Assembly (NCBI GenBank): GCA_963825625.1
Contig: CAWGUF010000012.1
Coordinates: 124,001 to 188,000, forward strand
Source: CAMDPA01 sp963825625
GTDB lineage: Bacteria; Pseudomonadota; Alphaproteobacteria; Rhizobiales; Hyphomicrobiaceae
DNA length: 64,000 bases
Direction: 5' to 3'
The notes under the pieces were generated by a model. The model saw only the letters and a list, made by a program, of their open reading frames with translations. It was not told the origin of the DNA and did not search any database. This document shows positions 31,253-40,836 of this stretch, piece after piece. How positions within the stretch are numbered: the first letter of the stretch is position 1; each line of letters begins with the position of its first letter. The position numbers and the translations under genes were made by a program.

Positions 31253-32014
31253 TCACTTCGCGTACACCGCGATCATCGGCCCGAGCGGCAGGATATTCCC
31301 GAGCCGCCCCATCGTCGGCGCGTACAGTGCCGGCGCGCTGCCGCCGTCGAGAAACAAGGCGTTGGGACATTTGAGGGCGTCGCGATAGAGCCGGCCGAAC
31401 TGTGCGAACGAGACCGGATCGTCCGAAATCGCGAACACCACCTGCCCGTTGCGGTCGACGCCGACACCGTCGCGGATTTTCATGCTCGTGCCGGCCCTGA
31501 TGAACAGCGGATGCAATTTGCCGTCGATCACCAGCATCGGCCCGGATTGCGTCGCCGCCTCGACCTTCATCTTGCGCTGCACGAACGCGCGCGTCTCCAT
31601 GACGCCGGCCCGCTTGCCGGTCAGATAGAACACGCCATTTGGCCTGAGATGGAAGTTGCCCGGTCCCTTGCGCGTGTTCGCTGGCGCGAGTTGTCGGCCT
31701 CTCTCGACGTAGAGGCCGACCGGTTTCAGGTCGGCATGGAACATGCCGCCGTTGAGCGCGAACCTCAGCTGCCCGCGCGTTGCCGCATCGACGCGCGGCA
31801 GCCGGGACAACAGGGCATACGGCGTCCCGTCCCCGCGTTGCCACGCAATGCGGATGGTCGTGCGCGCAGGATCGGCGCGGCAGATCGTGTAGCGCGCGCC
31901 CTCGTGCTGCAACGGGGCGCACGGCCCGTTGGCCGACGCCGGCCCCGGTGCGCTGACGGCAAGCGGCGCCGCGACGATGGCCGCCAAGGCGGCTCGGGCG
32001 TGACGGGCATTCAT
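31253..32014 (-). CDS. Secreted phosphodiester glycosidase (NAGPA) domain protein
   Basis: A 253-residue protein with a signal peptide (MNARHARAALAAIVAAPLAVSA) and a NAGPA-type domain: RFALNGGMFHADLKPVGLYV, NFHLRPNGVFYLTGKRAG, QSGPMLVIDGKLHP, and the end motif NALFLDGGSAPALYAP. Proteins of this domain cleave phosphodiester-linked sugars or process exported polysaccharides; the substrate here is unknown. It occupies the position downstream of rimM where trmD is normally found, 52 bp from rimM, so it may be co-transcribed with it. Confidence 0.8.
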   Translation of the reverse strand: MNARHARAALAAIVAAPLAVSAPGPASANGPCAPLQHEGARYTICRADPARTTIRIAWQRGDGTPYALLSRLPRVDAATRGQLRFALNGGMFHADLKPVGLYVERGRQLAPANTRKGPGNFHLRPNGVFYLTGKRAGVMETRAFVQRKMKVEAATQSGPMLVIDGKLHPLFIRAGTSMKIRDGVGVDRNGQVVFAISDDPVSFAQFGRLYRDALKCPNALFLDGGSAPALYAPTMGRLGNILPLGPMIAVYAK

Positions 32015-32066
32015 GGCAGTGGCTCCACAGTGAGAACGGCGGAAGGAAGACGGGTGTCGCGCACCC

Positions 32067-32600
32067 TCAGGCGTCCGTTACACCATCTTCCTCTGTCGGC
32101 ATCTTGACGACGATGCGGCGCGCCTCGATGTCGACCTCGGGCACGAACGCATCGGTGAAAGGCAGCATTTCCGTCCGGCGCGTGCCGGAGAGCTGGACCT
32201 CGATCAGGTCGCCGGCGCCATAGTTCAGCACCGCGACAACCTCTCCGACGTGTCGGCCGTCCTCGTCGACCGCGGCAAGTCCGATCAGGTCGGCATGGTA
32301 ATATTCCGCCGCCCCCGCCTCCGGCAGCCGCTGCCGCTCGATGTAGAGTTCCTTGCCAGCCAGGGCCTCCGCGCCGTTGCGGTCGTTGACACCTTCCACG
32401 CGCGCGATCACGGCGCCTTTCGGGGTAAGGCGTACCACCTGCAACTTGAATGTGCGTGTACCCTCCGCGTCGCTCAGCGGCCCGTACGCCGCGATGTCTT
32501 CCGGTGCTTCGGTGAACGAGCGCAGCACGACGTCGCCACGGATGCCGTGGGCACCGGAGATACGGCCGAGCAGGATGCGGGCAGGCGAACGGTCAGGCAT
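32067..32600 (-). CDS. rimM: Ribosome maturation factor RimM
   Basis: This 177-residue 16S rRNA-processing factor binds uS19 during 30S assembly. The N-terminal beta-barrel starts ILLGRISGAHGIRGDVVLRS, a typical RimM signature. The C-terminal PRC-barrel contains YYHADLIGLAAVDEDGRHVG and MLPFTDAFVPEVDIEARRIVV. The ATG at 32600 begins just before the conserved strand; an in-frame upstream start would add an unlikely tail. It lies downstream of ffh and rpsP, but a DUF3179 gene separates it from rpsP, and trmD and rplS do not follow. Confidence 0.93.
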   Translation of the reverse strand: MPDRSPARILLGRISGAHGIRGDVVLRSFTEAPEDIAAYGPLSDAEGTRTFKLQVVRLTPKGAVIARVEGVNDRNGAEALAGKELYIERQRLPEAGAAEYYHADLIGLAAVDEDGRHVGEVVAVLNYGAGDLIEVQLSGTRRTEMLPFTDAFVPEVDIEARRIVVKMPTEEDGVTDA

Positions 32601-32696
32601 ACAGGGATGGGATCCGGGGTGAAGAGGAGGCCGGCGCACAGTCGCGTCTGACCTGCCCCTCCGTCAAGTCCATCCGGCACCGATGCTGCGCCCCCG

Positions 32697-33728
32697 TTAC
32701 TCCTTTATGATCGGGACGTCGGGATGGAACGCATTGACCACGAACGCGAATGTCACGTCGTAGGTCACCGGCCGCTGCGCGCCGCTCACCTGGCTGGTGA
32801 CCGACACGGTGCCGACGTCGCGCCCCTTCTGGATCAAGGCGTCGTCGAGCGCCGAGGCTTGGCCGGCGGTCCAGGCGAGCTCGATATCCCCGAGCTTGAG
32901 CCTGCCGACCTTGCGCAGGTGCGTGAGCAGGACGGCCCGGCGCGGTCCCGTCTCCGGCCGCACGAGGACGACACGGGACATGGCTGGAACGTCCTTCGGC
33001 AAGTCACCCCGGAACAGGAATGGCGCCTTGGCCGTGTCGTAGCCGGTATATGGGTTCGTGCCGTAGGGACGCCGCGCATTCTCGACGGGTTGAAGCACTT
33101 TCCCCGCAGGATGCCGCGCCTTGAATTCCCGATAGGATTCCAGCCTCGCTGGCAGCATCTTCAATTCGCTCCCCAGCATCACGCCGACAATGGCCTCGCC
33201 CGTGAACTGCTGCCACCAGCTTTCTGTTTGCCGGTCGTACATCACCAGATCGGAATTGCGCAGCTTGCCCGTTGTGCCGAAGTCCAGCACGCGCCCTTTC
33301 ACTGTCCGATCGAACACGATCGCGGAATTGCACAGCGGGCAATACGTGACAGCAACCGGCTTGCCGGCAATCGTGTCGTTGACGATCTCATGCCAGATCA
33401 GAATGCGGATGGGGTAGGCGCGCGCATCGCCGCCAACCTCCAGCCCGATCACCGGCTCGACATCCGCGACCTCGCGGGTTTCGCCGATTGTCTTGAACAA
33501 CGGCTTGTCGATCGAGGGAATGCCGTCCTTGGGCGGCCCGCCCGACATCACCTCTGACCATTGGATCGAGGTCTTGGCAAATTCCGTCTTGGTCCACCCC
33601 TCGCCTTTCCATTGCGAGGGGTCGGCCATTGCGGGCAATATAAGGGCCAGCAGCAGCAGCGCCGCTGCCAGCCCGGGCAACCAGCTACGGGAGGGAAACC
33701 GGATGCCATTCTCTTCAATCCGTCTCAT
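32697..33728 (-). CDS. DUF3179 domain-containing secreted protein
   Basis: A 343-residue protein with an N-terminal signal/anchor (WLPGLAAALLLLALILPAMA) and the DUF3179 pattern: ARAYPIRILIWHEIVNDTIA, VTYCPLCNSAIVFDR, DFGTTGKLRNSDLVMYDRQT, SWWQQFTGEAIVG, and NPYTGYD. The CPLC pair and conserved His/Trp residues suggest a metal or redox centre, but the family function is not established. It is inserted between rpsP and rimM, where no gene is usually found, on the same strand as both. Confidence 0.88.
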   Translation of the reverse strand: MRRIEENGIRFPSRSWLPGLAAALLLLALILPAMADPSQWKGEGWTKTEFAKTSIQWSEVMSGGPPKDGIPSIDKPLFKTIGETREVADVEPVIGLEVGGDARAYPIRILIWHEIVNDTIAGKPVAVTYCPLCNSAIVFDRTVKGRVLDFGTTGKLRNSDLVMYDRQTESWWQQFTGEAIVGVMLGSELKMLPARLESYREFKARHPAGKVLQPVENARRPYGTNPYTGYDTAKAPFLFRGDLPKDVPAMSRVVLVRPETGPRRAVLLTHLRKVGRLKLGDIELAWTAGQASALDDALIQKGRDVGTVSVTSQVSGAQRPVTYDVTFAFVVNAFHPDVPIIKE

Positions 33729-33836
33729 GATTGAAGTGTTAATGCCGGCAAGCCCTGGAAACCAATCACAGCTGTAAACGTCTGCGTGAGCATCGCCGCT
33801 CAGGCAGGTCGACAGGCGATCCTCGGCAGGCGTTCG

Positions 33837-34241
33837 TCAGGCCGTCGCCTCGCCACCCTCGGCCTTGGGCGCTTCGGCTTCGGCCGCGGCCTTCTCTGCC
33901 GCTGCTGCAGCGCGCTCGGCCTCGGCTGCCTCGCGCTCCAGCCGCTTCTTGCGCGGCTTGCCCTTCGCCGGGTTGCTCGATTGCTCGCGCGTCAACAGGC
34001 TCGCCTTGTCGAAGAAGCGGGCAACGCGGTCGGTTGGTTGCGCACCGACGGACAGCCAGTGCTTGCAGCGTTCCTCGTTGAGGCGCACACGCTCCGCATG
34101 ATCCTTCGGCAGCATGGGATTGTAGGTGCCGATCTGCTCGATGTAGCGGCCGTCCCGCGGCGAGGCGGCGGGCGCCACGACGACGTAATAGTACGGGCGC
34201 TTTTTGCTGCCGCCACGCGACAACCTGATCTTCACTGCCAT
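33837..34241 (-). CDS. rpsP: 30S ribosomal protein bS16 with charged C-terminal extension
   Basis: A 134-residue ribosomal protein whose first 85 or so residues are bS16: MAVKIRLSRGGSKKRPYYYV, DGRYIEQIGTYNPML, and HWLSVGAQPTDRVARFF. The last 45 residues form an Ala/Glu/Lys-rich helical tail, common in alphaproteobacterial bS16. It follows ffh on the same strand, as in the classical ffh-rpsP-rimM-trmD-rplS order. Confidence 0.95.
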   Translation of the reverse strand: MAVKIRLSRGGSKKRPYYYVVVAPAASPRDGRYIEQIGTYNPMLPKDHAERVRLNEERCKHWLSVGAQPTDRVARFFDKASLLTREQSSNPAKGKPRKKRLEREAAEAERAAAAAEKAAAEAEAPKAEGGEATA

Positions 34242-34379
34242 TTCAGTCGCTTTCCTTTTGTCTTCTGGTTTGTAGCGCAGGGCGGATCAACGATCTCCGG
34301 GAGCCGCCGTGTTCTTGGGTCAGGGGCGGTGGACCCAGGCGCTGCACGCCGGTGAGATCCAGACCCCGTACCAATCTCC

Positions 34380-35925
34380 TCATTTCTTCTTGCCCGGTAG
34401 ACCCGGCAGACCTGGAAGCTTCGGGCCGCCGAGCCCGGGCAGACCGCCTCCGCCCAGTCCCGGCAATCCTTTCGGCATCGGACCTTTTGGCAGGGCGAGC
34501 CCTTTGGGCAGCTGACCCTTCTGAAGTTGCTCGAGCTGCTCCGGCGTCGGCTGCGGCATCCCGCCACCTGCGCCACCCATGCCCATGCCGCCCAGCATGC
34601 GGCCCATCAGGCCCTTGTTGCTTGACCCATCTGCTTCATCATGTCGGCCATCTGGCGGTGCATCTTGAGCAGCCGATTGACGTCCTCGACCTTGGTGCCT
34701 GAGCCGGCCGCGATGCGCCGCCGCCGTTTGCCGTCGATGATCTTCGGCGCACGCCGTTCCTTCTTCGTCATCGACGAGATGATCGCCTGCTGGCGTTTGA
34801 TGACGCTTGTCGTCGATGTTGGCGTCGGCAAGCTGCCCCTTGAGCTTGCCCACGCCAGGCAGCATGCCCATCACGCCGCCGAGACCACCGAGCTTGTTGC
34901 ATCTGTTTGAGCTGTTGGGCCAGGTCGTCGAGATCGAACTCGCCCTTCTTCATCTTGGCCGCCATCGCCTGCGCCTTTTCGGCGTCGATGGTGGCGGCAG
35001 CCTTCTCGACCAGGCTGACGATGTCGCCCATGCCGAGAATGCGGTTGGCGATGCGCTCCGGATGGAACTCCTCGAGCGCGTCCCACTTCTCGCCGGTGCC
35101 GATCAGCTTGATCGGCTTGCCGGTGACGGCGCGCATGGACAGCGCAGCGCCGCCGCGCCCGTCGCCGTCGCAGCGCGTCAGCACGATGCCGGTGACCCCG
35201 ATCGCGCGCTTCGAAAGCCTTGGCGGTGTTGACGGCGTCCTGGCCGGTCAGCGCGTCGGCGACCAGCAGAGTCTCGTGCGGATCGGTCTGCGGTCTTGAC
35301 CTCGGCCACCTCCGCCATCAGCGCCTCGTCGACGGTGGTGCGGCCGGCGGTATCGAGCAGCACGACGTCGTAGCCGCCGAGCCGTGCCGCATCCATCGCG
35401 CGCCGCGCGATCTGCAGCGGCGTCTGTCCGGTGATGATCGGCAGCGTGGCGACGCCGGTCTGCTCGCCGAGCACCTTGAGCTGCTCCATGCGCAGCCGGG
35501 CGTGCGCGTGTCGAGCGAGGCCATCAGCACCCGCTTCTTGTCGCGGTTGGTCAGGCGATAGCCGATCTTGGCGCAGGTCGTGGTCTTGCCGGAGCCTTGC
35601 AGGCCGACCAGCATGATCGGCAGCGGCGCGGGCGGCGTTGAGGTCGATCGGCTCGGCGTCCGAGCCCAGCATGGCGACCAGCTCGTCGTTGACGATCTTG
35701 ACCACCATCTGGCCGGGCGTGACCGACTTGACGACTTCCTGGCCGACGGCCTTCTTGCGCACCTCTTCGGTGAACGTCGCGCACGACCTCGAGTGCGACG
35801 TCGGCCTCGAGCAGCGCCCGGCGGACCTCGCGCATGGCCTCCGCCACGTCGCTGTCGGTCAGCGCGCCGCGACCGGTGAGCTTGGAGAAGATGCCGGACA
35901 GTCGGTCGGATAGATTTTGGAACAT
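34380..35925 (-). CDS. ffh: Signal recognition particle GTPase Ffh (multiple frameshifts in this sequence)
   Basis: Ffh binds signal peptides and 4.5S RNA and delivers nascent membrane proteins to FtsY. The protein is complete in content but spread over three frames. The N-domain MFQNLSDRLSGIFSKLTGRG starts at 35925. The P-loop GLQGSGKTTTCAKI, VVLLDTAGRTTVDEAL, LTRCDGDGRGGAAL, and the methionine-rich M domain (MHRQMADMMKQMG) follow in order. A Gly/Pro/Lys-rich tail ends at 34380. Single inserted bases fit near 35775, 35630, 35506, 35490, 35290, 35210, 34894, 34807 and 34622-34625. ffh is essential in bacteria, so these are almost certainly errors in the sequence. Confidence 0.92.
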
Positions 35926-36317
35926 GATCTCGTTGTGCCCGTTTTCCGCCTCGGCGGCTGGTCAGGCCACAGTGCTTTCCACGATGGCCGATACTCTACC
36001 TCTGATCTCGTTTAACGATATCGGTATTCCGCTGTGGTTGTACCAGGGCTGTCTGCCTGGCCGGGTTGGAGACGTTTCGGCTGGCCCAAACGAAAACGCA
36101 CCCGCGGGCGAAACTCGCTGGCGGGTGTTGACCATACATCGCCGGTCAATTCAGCCGGACGGCATATGGTGGCTCGGCGCTGCATGGCCGGGTTGCGCCG
36201 CACAATGGTCGATGCATTGGCGTGTGTCAACCGCGGCCGACACCGCGGCCGGCTTCGGGGAGGCGCTATAGGGGAGGCCGAGTAGCGGGGCCGCGTTGGC
36301 CATCCGCGGCACGAGGC
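35926..36317. other. Intergenic region upstream of ffh
   Basis: These 392 bases lie between the ffh start codon and the stop codon of a LuxR-type gene read in the same direction. They should hold the ffh promoter. I see no gene, repeat or RNA element that I can support. Confidence 0.4.
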
Positions 36318-37493
36318 TCAGATTGAGGCAACGGGTGGCTCGGAGAACAGGACGAGACGGACCAGCTCGAATTGCCGGTGACAGTGCGTCTTGCCCATGA
36401 TCGATTTGATCTGCCCCCGCACGGTGCCCTCGCTGCGCTCGCGGCGTGTTGCGATTTCGGCCGGCGTGAAGCCCTGGGCGAATTCAGCCAGAATATTGGC
36501 TTCCGCCCGCGTCAGGCCGAACAGCTGCACCAGTCTCTCCTCGCTCATCCGCACCGGCCGGCTGGGATCATTGACGAATACGGCTGCACAATGGACGCCA
36601 ACGGGCCAGCCTGCGGGCGGAAGCTCCCCCTCCAGCACCGGCGCCAGCGAGCAGATCGTCGCCTGCATGCCCCATTGTTGGTCGCTTGGCGAAAGCGCAA
36701 CGTGCCTCACCAGTCCCGGCTGGCCGATCATGGCCGTCGAAACCACGCCCAGAACCGCACTATGCAGCTGCTCGTTGATCGTGGCATCCGGACTGACGAG
36801 CCGCCTGCCGTGCCGCTTGAGCGCGGCTCCATTTTCCAGCAGTAGCAGCCCGGACTGATTTGCCCTGACGATATTGCAGAACCGATCGACGAGGATCACC
36901 GGATTGACCGTGGCATCGAACAGGGCACGCATGGTGCCGAAGTCCCGGCTGAGTTGGAAAAGCCGGCTTGCGAGCTCGCCTGCCTGCCTGAGGCTTCCGA
37001 CCAGCAGCTCGTAACGCTGTAGATCCCGCTCCGCGAACACCCGGCCATCGCGAGGGCGCATGACCGAGACCACCATCATGAAATCGGCGTCGGTATAAAC
37101 GAGCGGCAGCACCATCGAGTATTCGATGTCGAACGGCTCCAGGTAGGTGCGATAGAATTGGCTGGTACGCAACGTGCGGGTTTTCAGGAATTCCCGGCAG
37201 TGGCTCGGCTGGCCGGCCCGTTCCAGCGCTTTGTCGAGCCTCGGGTCCTTCAGATAGACGTCCGGCCTGCCAAGCTGCAGTCTCTGGAAGTGTTCGTCGA
37301 TGCCATGTCCGTATCCGGCATAGAGGTGGCGGTCTGATTTCCGCATCATTGCGACGCGGGCCATCGGCGCCTCCAGGAAATCGGCCAGCATCGCCAGTGT
37401 TTCGGGCCAGCGGCCAGGATGCAGGACTGCGGCGTAGAACGAGGGGGCGAGGTCGAGGGCTCTCAACAGCAAGTCACGTGAGTGCACGCGCAA
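36318..37493 (-). CDS. LuxR-family helix-turn-helix transcriptional regulator
   Basis: A 391-residue regulator. The C-terminal 65 residues are a LuxR/GerE-type DNA-binding domain (LFGLTRAEANILAEFAQGFT, EIATRRERSEGTVRGQIKSI). The central part around FDATVNPVILVDRFCNIVRA resembles a PAS-like sensor. The N-terminal 180 residues are unassigned. No receiver domain or acyl-homoserine lactone-binding signature is apparent. Similar PAS-LuxR proteins occur in rhizobia. The target genes cannot be inferred, since no obviously co-regulated gene is adjacent. Confidence 0.8.
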   Translation of the reverse strand: MRVHSRDLLLRALDLAPSFYAAVLHPGRWPETLAMLADFLEAPMARVAMMRKSDRHLYAGYGHGIDEHFQRLQLGRPDVYLKDPRLDKALERAGQPSHCREFLKTRTLRTSQFYRTYLEPFDIEYSMVLPLVYTDADFMMVVSVMRPRDGRVFAERDLQRYELLVGSLRQAGELASRLFQLSRDFGTMRALFDATVNPVILVDRFCNIVRANQSGLLLLENGAALKRHGRRLVSPDATINEQLHSAVLGVVSTAMIGQPGLVRHVALSPSDQQWGMQATICSLAPVLEGELPPAGWPVGVHCAAVFVNDPSRPVRMSEERLVQLFGLTRAEANILAEFAQGFTPAEIATRRERSEGTVRGQIKSIMGKTHCHRQFELVRLVLFSEPPVASI

Positions 37494-38111
37494 ACCTTTC
37501 GCAAAAATCCATTCTGATCAATGGGCTTAGCGGTGCCAAGCGCGCACATACAGCGCTGCCGCCGCCTGATCGAGTGATTGATAGAAATCTGTTCGCCGCG
37601 GGCTTAGCAAAATGATCATGCCAACTCCGGCGGGAGAGTTCGAAAGCCTGTCCGTGCCAGAAAATGCCTGTCTGCATACTAACCAGTCGATCCGTGGCAA
37701 TGTCATCTAAGTGTTAATTACCGAACATGCGCCGGAACGCATCTACCAACTTAGATAAACTAAGCTATTGTCCGTGCGCGCCGTATGTTGGCAATGACCA
37801 TTCAAGCGCGTTTTGGCATGACCGTAGGGCATTTAAACCGCACCCCGCAGCCGGCAATCCTGGCGTCGCTGTTCCAAACGATTGCTTGATCGTACGGGGA
37901 CGGTTACGGCGCCGCCGAAATTGCGGACTACCGTAACCGCTTTCACCCCGCTGCGAGCTTGTGATCGTGAGGGGATAAACCGGAATGACGTAGCTGGTTC
38001 CCCCTTCGCACCATGCCCGCTACGACTTCATAGCGGTCTGGAGATCATTTGCATCCCCCACATGGGTGATGCGCTGTCATGGCATCAAATTTCGTGCACG
38101 ACAGGTCGGCC
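37494..38111. other. 618-bp region without a recognised gene
   Basis: This stretch lies between the LuxR-type start codon and the end of the sugar dehydrogenase gene. It is more AT-rich than its neighbours around 37680-37800 and should contain the regulator's promoter. No tRNA, repeat arm or plausible protein was seen. Confidence 0.45.
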
Positions 38112-39270
38112 TCACCTTCGGGCCGGGGCCGGCGATAGCCGCAAATCCTGCCGCGTGAGCTGTCGGTGGCAACGTACAATGCGCCGTCCGGCCCTTGCCG
38201 CACGTCGCGAATGCGCTCGCCCAAATCGCTCAGCAGGCGTTCCTCGCTGACCACCTCCCCGTCCTTTATCACCAGGCGCGTCAGGTGAGAGCCCGCCAGC
38301 GCACCGACGAACAGGTTGCCCTTCCAGGCTGGGAACAGGTTGCCCGTATAGAAAGCCATGCCGGACGGCGCGATGGATGGGTCCCAATAGTAGACCGGCT
38401 GTTCCATTCCGGCTTTCTGGGTGCCAACCCCGATCTTCGCGCCAGAATAATCGCGCCCGTATGTGATCACCGGCCAGCCGTAATTCCGGCCCGCCTGGGG
38501 ACGTTGAGCTCGTCGCCGCCCCGCGCCCCATGCTCCACAGTCCACAACTCGCCGGTGTCCGGGTGGATGGCAGCCGCTTGCGGGTTGCGATGGCCGATCG
38601 ACCACACATCAGCGGACCAGCCCGGCCGCCGCGCATTGCCCTGTGCTGCCCGGCCGTCCTGCGTGATGTGCACGATCTTTCCGATATGGTTCGCCGGGTT
38701 CTGGGCGTCCTCGCGCTCGCTATAGCGGTCACCCAGGGTGACGAACAAGGTGCCGTCGCCGGCAATCGCGATCCGCGACCCGAAATGGGCGCTGGAAGCA
38801 ACCGCGGGCCGCTGCCTGAAGATCACCTTGACGTCAGCGAGGCTGGCGCTTTCCGAGCCGAGCTCCAGGCGCGCCGAGGCGACGGCGGTGCCGTTGCGCC
38901 CACCGCCGCGTGGCTCGGAGTATGTGAAGAAGATGCGCTTCGACGTCACGAAATCAGGCGCGAGCACAACATCGAGCAACCCGCCCTGCCCGCCAGCAGC
39001 AACGACCGGTACGCCCGACAGCCGCAGCGGTCTGCCACCCTCGCCCTCCGATACCCGCATTCTGCCGCCGCGCTCGGTGATCAGAAACCGGCCGTCCGGC
39101 AGGAACTGGAACGCCCACGGATAGGCCAGCCCGCGCACCACGGTGTCGACCTTGACGTCGGAACGCTGCTGCGGCGCCGGCGCGCGGGTCTTGGACGCCC
39201 ACGCGGGAAACGCGAGCGTCAATAGGTAGAGGGCAAAGCCGGCAACAGCCGTTCGCATCATCGTTCGCAT
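38112..39270 (-). CDS. PQQ-dependent sugar dehydrogenase (aldose dehydrogenase family), two frameshifts
   Basis: A secreted beta-propeller dehydrogenase that would oxidise aldose sugars in the periplasm with PQQ. A signal peptide (MRTMMRTAVAGFALYLLTLAFPAWA) starts at 39270. Family blocks are VVRGLAYPWAFQFLPDGRFL, TERGGRMRV, HFGSRIAIAGDGTLFVTLGD and SIGHRNPQAA with EHGARGGDELN. One base is missing in the run at 38497-38500, moving the reading to the frame of AGRNYGWPVITYG. A second is missing near 38143-38145. Beyond that the repaired end reads RILRLSPAPARR and stops at 38112. Repaired length is about 386 residues, the usual size of YliI-like enzymes. Confidence 0.83.
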
Positions 39271-39334
39271 GGATGCCTGCCTCGCTCCATCATTGGATCA
39301 TTGCCTCTACTAGGTAGTGTGCGACCGCAAGCTT

Positions 39335-39910
39335 TCAAATCGGTGGCGGCGCACCCACCCAGTCATGCCTAGGCCCGGTCGCCGCAATGCGCTGCACCAG
39401 ACGCGGCGGCTGTCCGAGTTGAATGTCCTCGTAGGCTACGACGTGCAGGCGGCCCTGCACCGCGCCAAGCAGCTCGCCCGGCTCCAGCAGAAAAGCGGGA
39501 TTGCTCGGCTTGCCATGGCGCTCGTTGCCGGCCCGGAACGTCTGATAGAGAAACAATCCCCTCGGCCTCAGCGCATCGATCAGAGCCGACAACAAAGGCC
39601 GCCACAGGTAGTTGACGACGATCACCCCGTCGAAGCTGGCGGCAGCAAACGGAAATGGGCGCCCATCCTCCAGGTCGGTCTCGATCAACTCCAGTTGCGG
39701 CGACTGCGGCAGCTGGCGCTTCGCTGCGGAGATATCCCGGTCGACAGCGGTGACACTCAGGCCCCGGGACAGACACAGTGCGGCATGCCTGCCGCCGCCA
39801 CACGCCAGATCGAGCACCCGACCGCCGGCTGGCATTCCGCCGATGAAGCGTTCCACCCAAGCCTCCGCCCGTGACTGCTCGTTTGTCCGCTGTTGTGCCT
39901 GATCCGGCAT
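39335..39910 (-). CDS. Class I SAM-dependent methyltransferase
   Basis: A 191-residue methyltransferase with the SAM-binding motif VLDLACGGGRHAALCLSRG near residue 32, followed by the acidic end of strand 2 (VTAVDRD). Motif III is FDGVIVVNYLWRPLL. The pattern is close to small tellurite-resistance/TehB-like methyltransferases, but no substrate can be assigned. It is divergent from dapF, with 65 bp between the start codons. Confidence 0.83.
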   Translation of the reverse strand: MPDQAQQRTNEQSRAEAWVERFIGGMPAGGRVLDLACGGGRHAALCLSRGLSVTAVDRDISAAKRQLPQSPQLELIETDLEDGRPFPFAAASFDGVIVVNYLWRPLLSALIDALRPRGLFLYQTFRAGNERHGKPSNPAFLLEPGELLGAVQGRLHVVAYEDIQLGQPPRLVQRIAATGPRHDWVGAPPPI

Positions 39911-39975
39911 TACGCCCCTCCGGCCGTTGCCTCGACCGCATTGAGTCTTCGCCCGATTCGCCCATATAACGGCGC

Positions 39976-40827
39976 ATGCAAAGCGCCGCCAGCCTGCCCT
40001 ATGTCAAGATGAACGGGATCGGCAACGAGATCGTTGTTGTCGATTTGCGTTCCTCCCCGCACAAGATCGGCGAGGCCGCGGCCCGTGCCATTGCGGAGCG
40101 TCCCGAGACCCGCTTCGACCAGCTCATGGTGATGGACCCGCCGCGCATAGCTGGCACGGAAGCCTTCGTGCGCATCTTCAACACCGACGGCTCCGAGGCA
40201 GGCGCCTGCGGAAATGGCACGCGCTGCATCGCCTGGCTCGTCTGCGAGGCGACAGGCAAGTCGCAGTTTGCTTTCGAGACCCGTGCCGGCCGGCTCGATG
40301 TCACGGTGGACAGCATCGACAGCATCACTGTGGACATGGGCTCGCCGCGCTTCGGCTGGGAGGAGATACCTCTCGCCGAGCCGTTCCAGGACACCCGCTA
40401 CATCGAGCTTCAGATCGGTCCGATCGATAACCCCGTCCTGCATTCGCCCTCCGTCGTCAATGTCGGCAATCCGCACGCCGTTTTCTGGGTCGACGATGTC
40501 GATGCCTACGACCTTGCCCGGCTCGGGCCGATGCTGGAGAACCATCCGGTTTTCCCGGAGCGCGCCAACATATCTCTCGCCACCGTCACCTCGCCGACCG
40601 CGATCAGATTGCGCACCTGGGAGCGTGGCGTCGGCCTGACCAAGGCGTGCGGCTCTGCCGCCTGCGCGGCCGCCGTGACCGGCGCGCGCACTGGCCGAAC
40701 GCAACGCGCCGTCGATGTCTCGTTGCCGGGTGGAAAGCTGCATATCGAATGGACGGCCGCCAACAGGATACTGATGACCGGACCGGTCGAGGTCGAGCAC
40801 CGCGGCGCGCTGGATATCGCAGGTTGA
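39976..40827 (+). CDS. dapF: Diaminopimelate epimerase DapF-like protein
   Basis: This 283-residue enzyme epimerises LL- to meso-diaminopimelate for lysine and peptidoglycan. Both catalytic cysteine motifs are present: EAGACGNGTRC (Cys78) and LTKACGSAACA (Cys225). The start YVKMNGIGNEIVVVD is characteristic. The middle segment NPHAVFWVDDVDAYDL also fits. It is divergent from a methyltransferase and convergent with a DUF4188 gene, whose stop codon is 9 bp away. Confidence 0.92.
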   Translation: MQSAASLPYVKMNGIGNEIVVVDLRSSPHKIGEAAARAIAERPETRFDQLMVMDPPRIAGTEAFVRIFNTDGSEAGACGNGTRCIAWLVCEATGKSQFAFETRAGRLDVTVDSIDSITVDMGSPRFGWEEIPLAEPFQDTRYIELQIGPIDNPVLHSPSVVNVGNPHAVFWVDDVDAYDLARLGPMLENHPVFPERANISLATVTSPTAIRLRTWERGVGLTKACGSAACAAAVTGARTGRTQRAVDVSLPGGKLHIEWTAANRILMTGPVEVEHRGALDIAG

Positions 40828-40836
40828 ATAATGCGC

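Noticed and set aside
34380..35925. Programmed frameshifting as an explanation for the broken ffh.
   Set aside because: Nine or more shifts without slippery sites or stimulatory structures, in a gene never known to use frameshifting, cannot be programmed.
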